A stretch of 64,000 nucleotides of DNA from Shimia sp051201625 (GTDB lineage Bacteria > Pseudomonadota > Alphaproteobacteria > Rhodobacterales > Rhodobacteraceae). Positions 44,098 through 53,221 of this stretch are shown in pieces; positions within the stretch are counted from its first letter, which is position 1; each line of letters starts with the position of its first letter. A program made the translations under genes and the position numbers. The stretch lies in contig NZ_CP179203.1 of the NCBI RefSeq assembly GCF_051201625.1, positions 3,720,001 through 3,784,000 of the forward strand, read 5' to 3'. The notes below the pieces were generated by a model. It did not search any database, was not told the origin of the DNA, and saw nothing but the letters and a program-made list of their open reading frames with translations.

Positions 44098-45951
44098 TTA
44101 TTCGTCGTCTTCATCTAGAATGCGAACAGCACCCAATGAAGCATTAGCCACATGTGCCGCGTAGGCTTTGAGCGCAGTGGAAACCGCGCGTGGGCGACCA
44201 ACCGCTTTCCACGCCTTCTTGTCTGCTTGCGGATGTGCCGAACGACGGCTGTCCAATTCCACTTCAGACACCTCAAGCTGGATCGAGCGATTTGGCACCG
44301 AAATTGTGATCCGATCACCATCTTGAACCAGCGCGATCACACCCTTTTCCGCCGCTTCCGGTGACGCATGTCCGATCGACAGACCGGCGGTCCCGCCTGA
44401 GAACCGACCATCAGTGACAAGCGCGCAGCTCGTATCCAGCTTCTTTGATTTCAGATAAGCGGTGGGATACAGCATTTCTTGCATGCCCGGCCCACCCTTG
44501 GGGCCCTCATAACGGATCACAACCACCGAACCCGGTTTTACTTTGCCTCCCAAAATACCTTCAACAGCATCGTCCTGACTTTCAAAAACGACGGCTGTGC
44601 CTTCGAACTCATACATCTCTTTAATGACGCCTGCGGTTTTCAAGATACAGCCCTGCTCAGCAAGGTTGCCGAACAGAACACAAAGCCCGCCTTCCTTCGA
44701 ATAAGCATTGTCAAAGTTGCGCACGCATCCGTCTTCGATATCGAGATCAAGCTCTGTATACATCCGTGACTGGCTGAATGCCTGTGTTGTGCGCACACCA
44801 CCGGGGGCAGCAATAAACAGGTCACGCGCCTCGTTGCCAGCGCTCTCACGGCGTACGTCCCACTTGTCAATAAATGCACCGATAGATCCTTCGTGTACCG
44901 TCGCACAGTCACGATGAATTTTACCCTCACGGTCCAGTTCACCCATAATGCGGGCAATACCACCTGCGCGATGCACATCTTCCATGTGGTACTTCGGGGT
45001 CGACGGAGCCACTTTGCACAAATGCGGTATCTGACGACTCATTCGGTCCATATCATCCATGGTGAAATCCACTTTGCCCTCGTGAGCGATCGCGAGAAGG
45101 TGTAGCACAGTGTTGGTTGAACCACCCATCGCAATGTCAAGAGACATGGCGTTTTCGAATGCCTTGAATGTAGCAATGCCACGTGGCAGGGCGGTTTCGT
45201 CTCCCTCCTTGTACCAGCGCTCGCATAGTTCGATGATCTTGTGGCCTGCCTCTTCGAATAGTCCGCGGCGCTTTGCATGAGTCGCCAGCAGAGATCCGTT
45301 GCCCGGCAGCGCCAGCCCCAGCGCCTCTGCTAAACAGTTCATAGAGTTGGCGGTAAACATGCCCGAACACGACCCACAGGTCGGGCAAGCCGAACGCTCC
45401 AACTTATCGACTTCTTCCTCGCTACGGTCTGTGTCGGTGGCACCAACAATGGCAGTAACCAAATCAGCTTTATGTTCACCATCCTGAAGGATAACCTTAC
45501 CCGCTTCCATGGGCCCACCAGAGACAAAAATCGCTGGTATGTTAAGACGCATGGCTGCCATTAGCATTCCCGGGGTGATCTTGTCGCAATTTGAAATGCA
45601 AACCAGCGCATCCGCACAATGCGCATTTGCCATGTATTCTACACTGTCAGCGATTACTTCGCGCGAAGGCAGCGAATACAGCATGCCGTCATGGCCCATC
45701 GCAATACCATCATCCACAGCGATGGTGTTCATCTCTTTTGCGACGCCACCGGCCTTCTCAATCTCGCGGGCCACCAGTTGGCCCATGTCCTTGAGATGGA
45801 CATGCCCCGGCACAAATTCGGTAAATGAATTCACCACCGCCACAATAGGTTTACCAAAGTCTTCAGTTTTCATTCCGGTTGCACGCCAAAGTGCGCGGGC
45901 CGCGGCCATACGGCGGCCAAAAGTTGAGGTCTTGGAACGAAGATCGGGCAT
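44098..45951 (-). CDS. ilvD: dihydroxy-acid dehydratase
   Basis: 617-residue iron-sulfur dehydratase of branched-chain amino acid and pantothenate precursor synthesis; its product ketoisovalerate feeds PanB. Cluster and active-site segments are present: SNCDKITPGMLMAAM, CPTCGSCSGMFTANSMNCL, ALPGNGSLLATH and the catalytic SGGTAGLSIGHASPEA. Length is normal for the IlvD (4Fe-4S) type. Confidence 0.97.
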   Translation of the reverse strand: MPDLRSKTSTFGRRMAAARALWRATGMKTEDFGKPIVAVVNSFTEFVPGHVHLKDMGQLVAREIEKAGGVAKEMNTIAVDDGIAMGHDGMLYSLPSREVIADSVEYMANAHCADALVCISNCDKITPGMLMAAMRLNIPAIFVSGGPMEAGKVILQDGEHKADLVTAIVGATDTDRSEEEVDKLERSACPTCGSCSGMFTANSMNCLAEALGLALPGNGSLLATHAKRRGLFEEAGHKIIELCERWYKEGDETALPRGIATFKAFENAMSLDIAMGGSTNTVLHLLAIAHEGKVDFTMDDMDRMSRQIPHLCKVAPSTPKYHMEDVHRAGGIARIMGELDREGKIHRDCATVHEGSIGAFIDKWDVRRESAGNEARDLFIAAPGGVRTTQAFSQSRMYTELDLDIEDGCVRNFDNAYSKEGGLCVLFGNLAEQGCILKTAGVIKEMYEFEGTAVVFESQDDAVEGILGGKVKPGSVVVIRYEGPKGGPGMQEMLYPTAYLKSKKLDTSCALVTDGRFSGGTAGLSIGHASPEAAEKGVIALVQDGDRITISVPNRSIQLEVSEVELDSRRSAHPQADKKAWKAVGRPRAVSTALKAYAAHVANASLGAVRILDEDDE

Positions 45952-46396
45952 ATCGCGACGTCCTTAAAAAGTTACAATGATTAATCGGGTGCCAAAGCAG
46001 AGCGGGATTTGCAAGTGGATTTGCTAATAAAGTGGCACCAACAGTCCTCTTCAGGTCAAGATCACCCCATAATTGTCGTAAGCAAGGAATATACAAGGTC
46101 GAAGCAAGCACGCAGACTGTTCATAAAAAATTGCTTTGCAGAAAGGTGTATCAAATTTTGAAAATACCCTCATACCTTTTAAGCTTCCTCGATCTTGATC
46201 TATTAATTCCACAAAGAAATATTTCATCAAAATTCTACGTCGATGTGACGGAGTTCTGAGTCATTATCAAAGTGTGCTAAATTGTTCAAAACCAAGCTAA
46301 TATAAACTGCTTGATTTCAAATGTTTTCGTCGATGGTCGGAGTAGAACATAAATTGCCTATGTTTCAGCTTTCGATGGAATGAACGATTTTTTAGG

Positions 46397-46590
46397 TTAA
46401 GAATTTTCGGCAAAATTTATGCCGTTTACCCGTCCCGCATAAGCTTTTAATCCTCGATCCATAACCAAGACCTGATCTTCCTCGCGCGCACTCGAAACAA
46501 GGATTGCTCGATTATCGTAAAGATGCCTGCCCCAGTGTAGAGAGAGCTTAAGTAACAATTTTTGATCAAAATACTTTCTCCCCACCAAGC
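46397..46590 (-). pseudogene. possible remnant of a D-threonine / 3-hydroxyaspartate aldolase-like gene
   Basis: A 60-codon minus-strand frame contains AILVSSAREEDQVLVMDRGLKAY. This resembles the C-terminal segment of DSD1-like PLP enzymes (D-threonine aldolase, beta-hydroxyaspartate aldolase BhcC), where a valine-rich strand precedes a DxGLKA motif. The metal-binding His/Cys part that should follow is missing and the upstream part is in a different phase. Similarity judged by eye only. Confidence 0.3.
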
Positions 46591-46767
46591 ATCACCAAAG
46601 AATCGGGGCTTTTTTAGGGTTACACCCATCCTTGAGGTTCTAGAGCCGAGATTGAAATGCAAACAGCCATCACCAAAAATCAGTTATTACATGCCCAAAA
46701 ATTGAGCGAAGCATAGCCTCACCGCTAAATATTTACCCATCTACTGCCAGTTACTGAAAAAAATAGC

Positions 46768-46803
46768 GCGCAGAATTGCGTACCTCGCTGCAGCGCAGAA
46801 TTG
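46768..46803. repeat. two 11-base direct repeats upstream of urtA
   Basis: GCGCAGAATTG occurs at 46768-46778 and again at 46793-46803, a spacing of 25 bases or about 2.4 helix turns. It lies roughly 180 bases before the urtA start and could be a regulator site. Confidence 0.5.
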
Positions 46804-46980
46804 TATTCTAACCCAAAGGGCGAAAACTCGCCTCATGATGAAGGGTGTGTGGCGACCTTACGAATTGGACCTCGGTACGGGCCGCCACAATTAACGCAAC
46901 AATAAGTTGCAGAGTTGCAGGGTATGATTATTTGCGCGTCGACGCAACATGAACATCCTTTGCTCTGCAGGAGAACGCAC

Positions 46981-48261
46981 ATGAATTTTCTGAAATCCAC
47001 CCTTGCAGGTTTAGTGGCTCTAACCAGCTATGGCAGCTTCTTATCTGCGGCTGAAAGCACCATAAAAGTGGGTGTCTTACATTCACTGTCAGGTACAATG
47101 GCAATCTCTGAAACCACTCTTAAAGATACCATGCTGATGCTCATCGACGAGCAAAATAAAAAGGGCGGTGTCCTAGGCAAGCAACTTGAGGCGGTAGTCG
47201 TTGACCCGGCATCTAACTGGCCGCTCTTCGCCGAAAAAACACGAGAACTTCTCTCGGTGGAAAATGTTGACGTCATTTTTGGCAGCTGGACGTCAGTTAG
47301 TCGTAAATCCGCTCTGCCGGTTTTAGAGGAGCTTAATGGCCTTATGTTCTATCCCGTACAGTACGAGGGAGAGGAAAGTTCCAAAAATGTTTTCTACACA
47401 GGTGCGGCACCCAACCAACAGGCTATCCCCGCCACTGACTATTTTCTCGACGAACTTGGCGTGGAAAAATTTGCGCTCTTAGGGACTGACTATGTCTATC
47501 CGCGCACCACAAATAATATTTTAGAAAGTTATCTCAAGAAAAAAGGCGTTGCAGCCGAAGATATCTTTGTAAATTACACACCGTTTGGCCACTCTGACTG
47601 GTCCAAGATTGTTGCCGATGTTGTGGCACTGGGAGCAGATGGTAAAAAAGTCGGTGTGATTTCCACAATCAACGGCGATGCCAATATTGGTTTTTACAAG
47701 GAATTGGCCGCCGCCGAAGTTTCAGCGGACGACATTCCAGTCGTGGCATTCTCCGTGGGCGAAGAAGAGCTTTCCGGTTTAGACACTTCAAATCTGGTAG
47801 GGCACCTGGCAGCTTGGAATTACTTTCAATCTGCGGAAAGCGATCTGAACGATGAGTTCATCGCTGCATGGAAATCGCGCATGGGCGAAGATCGCGTTAC
47901 TAACGATCCGATGGAGGCTCACGTCATCGGGTTCAATATGTATATTAAAGCTTTGGAAGCCGCTGGTTCGGCTGATGTCGATGCTGTTCGCAGTGCCATG
48001 TATGGCATCAAGGTTCCTAACCTAACTGGTGGAACAGCTGTCATGCTCGCCAACCATCATCTTGCCAAACCCGTTTTGATAGGTGAGATTCAAGCGGACG
48101 GGCAGTTCGATATCATCAGTCAGACCGAGGAAGTCCCGGGCGATGCTTGGACCGACTTTCTTCCTGAATCAGCCATTCTGAAATCGGATTGGAAAGACTT
48201 GGGATGCGGCATGTATAACACTGTGTCCAAAAGTTGCATTCAACAACTCTCAAATTACTAG
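46981..48261 (+). CDS. urtA: urea ABC transporter substrate-binding protein UrtA
   Basis: 426-residue periplasmic binding protein with a signal peptide (MNFLKSTLAGLVALTSYGSFLSAA). Hallmarks of the urea branch of the branched-chain family are IKVGVLHSLSGTMAISE, VIFGSWTSVSRKSALPV, LMFYPVQYEGEESSKNVFYTGAAPNQQ and LLGTDYVYPRTTN. The open frame reaches 46915 but ATG 46981 sits directly after AGGAGAAC and starts the signal peptide. First gene of urtABCDE. Confidence 0.96.
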   Translation: MNFLKSTLAGLVALTSYGSFLSAAESTIKVGVLHSLSGTMAISETTLKDTMLMLIDEQNKKGGVLGKQLEAVVVDPASNWPLFAEKTRELLSVENVDVIFGSWTSVSRKSALPVLEELNGLMFYPVQYEGEESSKNVFYTGAAPNQQAIPATDYFLDELGVEKFALLGTDYVYPRTTNNILESYLKKKGVAAEDIFVNYTPFGHSDWSKIVADVVALGADGKKVGVISTINGDANIGFYKELAAAEVSADDIPVVAFSVGEEELSGLDTSNLVGHLAAWNYFQSAESDLNDEFIAAWKSRMGEDRVTNDPMEAHVIGFNMYIKALEAAGSADVDAVRSAMYGIKVPNLTGGTAVMLANHHLAKPVLIGEIQADGQFDIISQTEEVPGDAWTDFLPESAILKSDWKDLGCGMYNTVSKSCIQQLSNY

Positions 48262-48330
48262 TCACCTGATCAAGCGGCGCAGGAAGAGCAGGTTCCTGCG
48301 CTGGTCCCTCTGAACCTTCTGGTAAAACTT

Positions 48331-50280
48331 ATGCAGGTACTATTATTTGCCGCCACAGCGGCTTTTCTGGTTCTTTCCCCGATCGTGAGCGCTCAGCAGA
48401 CCACGACCACGACGGTCACAGCTCAACGGATATTGCAAGGTCACAGCAGCGCAATAGTCAAAGGCTCGCGTAAAACTATCAGTCCAGCGATTGACGCGGT
48501 AAAAAATAGCGGCTTGCGGGAGGCCCAATTTGTTCTACAGACTTGGCAAGCCAAAAATATGTGGCGCCGTAAATCTGATGGCCTTTTCTTTTTGGGAGAG
48601 AAAATTGCCAAGAAAACTGTTTTACTGACAGACTTTGACACCGGTGAGATCGTTGGTGAATTCAATGAAGGCGACCTTAAACGTCTAAAGCCCAACAGCG
48701 GCGTTCGCGCCCTTATCGGTGCTGCACTGGTGCAGTTCCAGCTGACCGATCCCGATACCGCTCTAAGACGTGACGCGCTCACAGCGATTCGTCGAGATCC
48801 TGCAGCAAGCCACTTATCTCCACTCCGGGCATCGATTCCATTGGAAACGGACCCAGGCATCCGCACACGCAAGCAAGAATTGCAGACGCTCCTCACAATC
48901 CGCTTTGATCAAAATAACACCAAACGCGTCACTGCCATCAACTCCATAGCCCGAGGAATCTCACTGGAGACCCGCGCGGCCCTAAATTCCTTACTCACCA
49001 ACGAAATTACGTTCAATGCGCCGGCAACAGCCAACGTCGGAGTCGCGGTTACTCCCGGAAATGTGGCTCTATCAATCGATGCCGCCTATGAGCTAATGGT
49101 GGCTGCTGGGGCAGCTACTCCTCTGCCTTCGCCAGAGGAACGCCTAGAATTTCTGACTACGCAGATTAATGGGGGTAAAGTCGGTGGCGTTCCATTGATC
49201 CACCTCGACACACAAGACGCCCGAGACCAAGCTTATGCCGCGTTGAACCCCAAGTGGTCTCCTGATCTCACAAAGGCTTCTATTGTGAAAAACATGCCCT
49301 TCCATCGCGTATTTTCTGAGGATTCAAATCAGGTCACAGACGCAGCGCAACGCGCACTGAAGTCAATCGAAGTTCGCGTCGGTCTGAACCGTGTTTTAGA
49401 CTTAGTTCTGGACGGAATGTCACTTGCATCAATCTTGTTTCTGGCCGCCATCGGTCTTGCAATAACTTTTGGGGTCATGGGCGTAATCAACATGGCTCAT
49501 GGCGAATTTATAATGATGGGCGCCTACACTGGATATGTCGTCCAACAGTTCGTGCCCAACTACACAGCTTCGATTCTGCTCGCGCTACCCCTCGCCTTCG
49601 CTGTTACCTTCACCGCCGGCGTTACCATGGAAAGGCTCGTGATCCGTCACCTTTATAATCGCCCGCTCGAAACACTGCTGGCCACATTTGGTATCTCCAT
49701 CGCTTTGCAACAGATTGCTAAAAATATCTTTGGCACTCAGGCACGTCCGCTTACCGCACCAATGTGGCTCGACGGTGCGTGGGTTCTGAACGATGTAGTT
49801 TCGATCAGTTATATACGCATCGCAATATTTGCACTGGCCCTTTTATTTCTCGGCATATTTCTTTTCATCATGAACCGAACACGCCTTGGCTTGGAAACAC
49901 GTGCCGTCACACAAAATTCGCGTATGGCCGCATCTATGGGTATTAATCCAGGTCGCGTTAACATGCTCACCTTCGGGCTTGGCTCCGGCATTGCGGGCAT
50001 CGCGGGCGTCGCCATTGGCCTTTTTGCAAAAGTCACGTCCGAGCTTGGCTCTGATTACATTGTACAATCATTCATGACAGTAGTGGTCGGCGGTGTCGGT
50101 AACATCTGGGGCACTCTGGCTGGTGCAGCGATGATTGGTTTTCTGCAAAAGGGCATCGAATGGATGAACCCATCTAACACACTCGCCGCACAAACCTACA
50201 TGATCATATTTATCATTATCTTCATCCAATTTCGGCCGCGCGGGATCATCGCGCTCAAAGGCCGCGCTGCAGGAGACTGA
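48331..50280 (+). CDS. urtB: urea ABC transporter permease UrtB
   Basis: 649-residue permease. The C-terminal ~290 residues from about 360 form the LivH-like membrane domain (GVMGVINMAHGEFIMMGAYTGYVVQ, RTRLGLETRAVTQNSRMAASMGIN). Before it, after a signal peptide, lies a ~330-residue periplasmic domain found in proteobacterial UrtB proteins, with no settled function. Length is within the proteobacterial UrtB range. Followed by a small ORF, then urtC. Confidence 0.95.
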   Translation: MQVLLFAATAAFLVLSPIVSAQQTTTTTVTAQRILQGHSSAIVKGSRKTISPAIDAVKNSGLREAQFVLQTWQAKNMWRRKSDGLFFLGEKIAKKTVLLTDFDTGEIVGEFNEGDLKRLKPNSGVRALIGAALVQFQLTDPDTALRRDALTAIRRDPAASHLSPLRASIPLETDPGIRTRKQELQTLLTIRFDQNNTKRVTAINSIARGISLETRAALNSLLTNEITFNAPATANVGVAVTPGNVALSIDAAYELMVAAGAATPLPSPEERLEFLTTQINGGKVGGVPLIHLDTQDARDQAYAALNPKWSPDLTKASIVKNMPFHRVFSEDSNQVTDAAQRALKSIEVRVGLNRVLDLVLDGMSLASILFLAAIGLAITFGVMGVINMAHGEFIMMGAYTGYVVQQFVPNYTASILLALPLAFAVTFTAGVTMERLVIRHLYNRPLETLLATFGISIALQQIAKNIFGTQARPLTAPMWLDGAWVLNDVVSISYIRIAIFALALLFLGIFLFIMNRTRLGLETRAVTQNSRMAASMGINPGRVNMLTFGLGSGIAGIAGVAIGLFAKVTSELGSDYIVQSFMTVVVGGVGNIWGTLAGAAMIGFLQKGIEWMNPSNTLAAQTYMIIFIIIFIQFRPRGIIALKGRAAGD

Positions 50281-50284
50281 TCCA

Positions 50285-50392
50285 ATGTCACCTTTTTTCT
50301 CTTCTCTAACATATTTTATGGAAGCCGCCGCAAGCGACCTTGGCCGTGGCCGTCACTTCAGCCAAGTAAAATCGATGGGCAGTTCAAAATGA
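50285..50392 (+). CDS. small ORF between urtB and urtC, ATGA-coupled to urtC
   Basis: 35-codon frame starting at ATG 50285, with AGGAGA about nine bases upstream (inside the end of urtB) and a stop that overlaps the urtC ATG by four bases. The product (MSPFFSSLTYFMEAAASDL then GRGRHF) is not recognised. It may only ferry ribosomes across the 108-base gap to urtC, or may be a real small protein. Confidence 0.4.
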   Translation: MSPFFSSLTYFMEAAASDLGRGRHFSQVKSMGSSK

Positions 50393-51621
50393 TCCGTTCC
50401 GTACTCGCCCACAACTCGTCTGTTCTGTTGTTTCTCGCCTGTCTTGGAGTGTTTACAATCGGCGTCACAGCACTCAGTGAAATTGCCGGTACTGGGCTTA
50501 TTTCGACGAGCTTCATCAAGACACTCGGCAAGACACTTTGCCTGTGCTTAATCGCCCTCGCGATGGATCTTGTTTGGGGCTACACTGGCATCCTATCACT
50601 GGGCCATTTCGCTTTTTTTGGGCTCGGCGGGTATATGATTGGGATGTGGTTGATGTATGAGCGCACTCATAACATTGTTACAGCATCTCTCTCCAATAAT
50701 GTGATTCCACCCACAGCCAGTGAAATCGAGGCGGCGATTGGCAATCAAATTTTTGGCGTTGTTGGCAGCTCCGATTTCCCAATCATCTGGATATTATCGC
50801 ATAGCCTTGCGCTGCAGCTAATTCTTGTTGCGGCTGTTCCAGGACTACTAGCACTAATTTTCGGCTGGCTCGCCTTTCGCAGCCGTGTCACTGGTGTGTA
50901 TCTTTCGATTTTGACGCAGGCGATGACACTGGCACTAGCGCTCTATTTGTTTCAGAACGACTCCGGGTTACGTGGCAACAACGGCCTATCAGGTTTGCAG
51001 AACCTCCCCGGGCTCAATTCGGTGCCTCAAGCCACAGTCTCACTATGGCTTTTCTGGGCCTCCGCCTTCGCTCTCGGCCTTGGTTATTTATTTGCCTCCT
51101 GGATAGTTTCAGGCAAGTTTGGCTCCGTCCTACGTGCCATTCGCGACGATGAAGCCCGCGTACGGTTTCTTGGTTATCCTGTGGAAAGCTACAAACTCAT
51201 TATTTTTACCGTCAGTGCGGTCATCGCCGGTATCGCAGGAGCACTATACTATCCACAAGCTGGCATTATTAATCCGGCGGAGATCACTCCTATTGCATCA
51301 ATTTATTTGGCAGTCTGGGTCGCTATCGGTGGGCGGGGCCGCCTCTATGGCGCAGTAATCGGCGCTGCCTCAGTCAGCCTTGTGTCCACATGGTTTACTG
51401 GCGGTCAGGTGCCACCAATTTCACTTGGGTTCTACACGATTAACTGGGTTGACTGGTGGCAAGTAGTCCTTGGGTTGAGTTTTGTTCTCGTCACGCTGTT
51501 TGCCCCCAAAGGTATCGGAGGCTTGCTTGATCTCTGGACAGGCCACAAGCGACCTAATCGTCATGGCAAGGATCTTGGCCCCTGTTCTGGTGCACTTCAG
51601 GAACGAGAGGCCGAAATATGA
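50389..51621 (+). CDS. urtC: urea ABC transporter permease UrtC
   Basis: 410-residue LivM-type permease with about nine to ten membrane segments. Typical segments are DLVWGYTGILSLGHFAFFGLGGYMIG, QAMTLALALYLFQNDSGLRGNNGL and RAIRDDEARVRFLGYPVESYK, the last being the coupling loop. Four-base overlap with urtD. Confidence 0.95.
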   Translation: MIRSVLAHNSSVLLFLACLGVFTIGVTALSEIAGTGLISTSFIKTLGKTLCLCLIALAMDLVWGYTGILSLGHFAFFGLGGYMIGMWLMYERTHNIVTASLSNNVIPPTASEIEAAIGNQIFGVVGSSDFPIIWILSHSLALQLILVAAVPGLLALIFGWLAFRSRVTGVYLSILTQAMTLALALYLFQNDSGLRGNNGLSGLQNLPGLNSVPQATVSLWLFWASAFALGLGYLFASWIVSGKFGSVLRAIRDDEARVRFLGYPVESYKLIIFTVSAVIAGIAGALYYPQAGIINPAEITPIASIYLAVWVAIGGRGRLYGAVIGAASVSLVSTWFTGGQVPPISLGFYTINWVDWWQVVLGLSFVLVTLFAPKGIGGLLDLWTGHKRPNRHGKDLGPCSGALQEREAEI

Positions 51622-52358
51622 GTAGCTTGCTCGAAGTTTCCGGAGTGTCGGTCAGTTTTGATGGATTTCGGGCCATAAATAACCTGTCATTTCGGATTGG
51701 CTCGTCAGAAATGCGAGCTATCATTGGCCCCAACGGTGCTGGGAAAACCACCTTTATGGATATTATCACCGGCAAAACCAAGCCGGATAAGGGTCGCATC
51801 ATTTGGGGCGAAAAATCAATTTCTCTTTTGAATATGTCCGAGGCCAAGATCGCCCGTGTTGGCGTGGGACGTAAGTTTCAGCGTCCGACCGTCTTCGAAG
51901 ATCAAAGTGTGTTTGATAACCTCCTGATGGCGTTACGCAACAATCGCAAACCAATTGCTGTACTATTTTACAAACGATCCAAATCAGACTCTCAAAAAGT
52001 GCATGAACTTGCCATACAAATAGGCCTGACCAACCAGTTGAAGCGCAAATCTGGCGAGCTCAGTCACGGGCAAAAGCAATGGCTTGAGATCGGCATGCTG
52101 TTGGCACAGGACCCACAGTTATTATTGATCGACGAACCGGCTGCCGGCATGACACCAGACGAGCGCGAAAAGACCACCTCCATTCTTGTCGAGGCGGCCA
52201 AAACCCGATCCGTCGTAGTGGTCGAGCACGATATGGAATTTGTCCGTCGTTTAGAATGCCGGGTCACGGTGCTGCACGAAGGCGCTGTATTGGCCGAAGG
52301 CTCACTCGATCACGTCACCTCAAACCAAGAGGTCATCAATGTCTATCTGGGTCGCTGA
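51618..52358 (+). CDS. urtD: urea ABC transporter ATPase UrtD
   Basis: 246-residue LivG-type ATPase. Walker A is IIGPNGAGKTTFMDIITG, the Q-loop region GVGRKFQRPTVFEDQSV is the UrtD hallmark, followed by signature LSHGQKQWLEIGMLL and Walker B LLLIDEPAAGMTPDE, and the switch His in VVVEHDMEFV. Normal length. Confidence 0.95.
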   Translation: MSSLLEVSGVSVSFDGFRAINNLSFRIGSSEMRAIIGPNGAGKTTFMDIITGKTKPDKGRIIWGEKSISLLNMSEAKIARVGVGRKFQRPTVFEDQSVFDNLLMALRNNRKPIAVLFYKRSKSDSQKVHELAIQIGLTNQLKRKSGELSHGQKQWLEIGMLLAQDPQLLLIDEPAAGMTPDEREKTTSILVEAAKTRSVVVVEHDMEFVRRLECRVTVLHEGAVLAEGSLDHVTSNQEVINVYLGR

Positions 52359-52361
52359 ACT

Positions 52362-53057
52362 ATGCTGAAAGTTGAAAATTTGAACCTGCATTACGGTAGT
52401 TCACAAATTCTCTTTGACATCTCAATGCAGGCCGAAACAGGTAAAATCACATGCATCATGGGTACCAACGGTGTTGGAAAAACCAGTCTGCTCAAGGCCA
52501 TCTCTGGAACGCATATGCGCAGCTCTGGCGAAGTTTCATTGAATGGCGAAAACCTTTCAAAAAGACCTGCCCATGCTATGGCTCACTTAGGGGTCGCATA
52601 TGTGCCACAGGGTCGGGATGTTTTCCCTTTGCTCACTGTTAAAGAGAATCTAGAAACTGGGTTTGCATGCCTGCCCCGGTCCGAACACTTTGTTCCTAAG
52701 GAAATCTTCGACCTGTTTCCCATCCTCAAAGACTTTCTCAATCGTCACGGCGGCGACTTGTCGGGTGGTCAACAACAACAGCTCGCGATCGCTCGTGCGC
52801 TTATCGCCAAGCCAAAGTTATTGCTCTTAGATGAGCCCACTGAAGGTATCCAGCCCAACATCATTAAGCAAATTGGAGAGGTAATAGACCACCTTCGCAA
52901 TCATAGTGACATGGCCATCATACTTGTGGAACAGTTCTTTGATTTCGCCTTTGAGCATGGGGATAATTTCGTGATCTTGCGCCGCGGAAAAGTTTTAAAA
53001 TCCGGTGCATCTGGCACACTTACCCGAGACGAGCTGTTAGAGGCCGTATCTGTGTAA
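52362..53057 (+). CDS. urtE: urea ABC transporter ATPase UrtE
   Basis: 231-residue LivF-type ATPase, last gene of the operon. Walker A is CIMGTNGVGKTSLLKAISG, then PQGRDVFPLLTVKENLETG, signature LSGGQQQQLAIARAL and Walker B LLLLDEPTEGIQPNI. Together with UrtA-D it makes a complete high-affinity urea importer. Confidence 0.96.
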   Translation: MLKVENLNLHYGSSQILFDISMQAETGKITCIMGTNGVGKTSLLKAISGTHMRSSGEVSLNGENLSKRPAHAMAHLGVAYVPQGRDVFPLLTVKENLETGFACLPRSEHFVPKEIFDLFPILKDFLNRHGGDLSGGQQQQLAIARALIAKPKLLLLDEPTEGIQPNIIKQIGEVIDHLRNHSDMAIILVEQFFDFAFEHGDNFVILRRGKVLKSGASGTLTRDELLEAVSV

Positions 53058-53221
53058 TACCCCAACTAGCCGTAATCTCTTAATGCGGCATTTCCATCCA
53101 TTTAGGCGTATGTCCTCTTGCCAACACCGTAGCAACTGCAGCAGTCTCTACCTAGCGGCGCCCCGATGGATCAGATCTAAGAAAAGCAATGTATCCATAC
53201 GTCAACACTGAGGAAATTCGC

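Larger units (their letters stand above)
45952..46980. other. 1-kb gene-poor region between ilvD and urtA
   Basis: Largest gap in the window. It holds a possible gene remnant (46397-46590, minus) and a pair of 11-base repeats upstream of urtA, described separately. Otherwise AT-rich with no confident gene. Confidence 0.5.
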
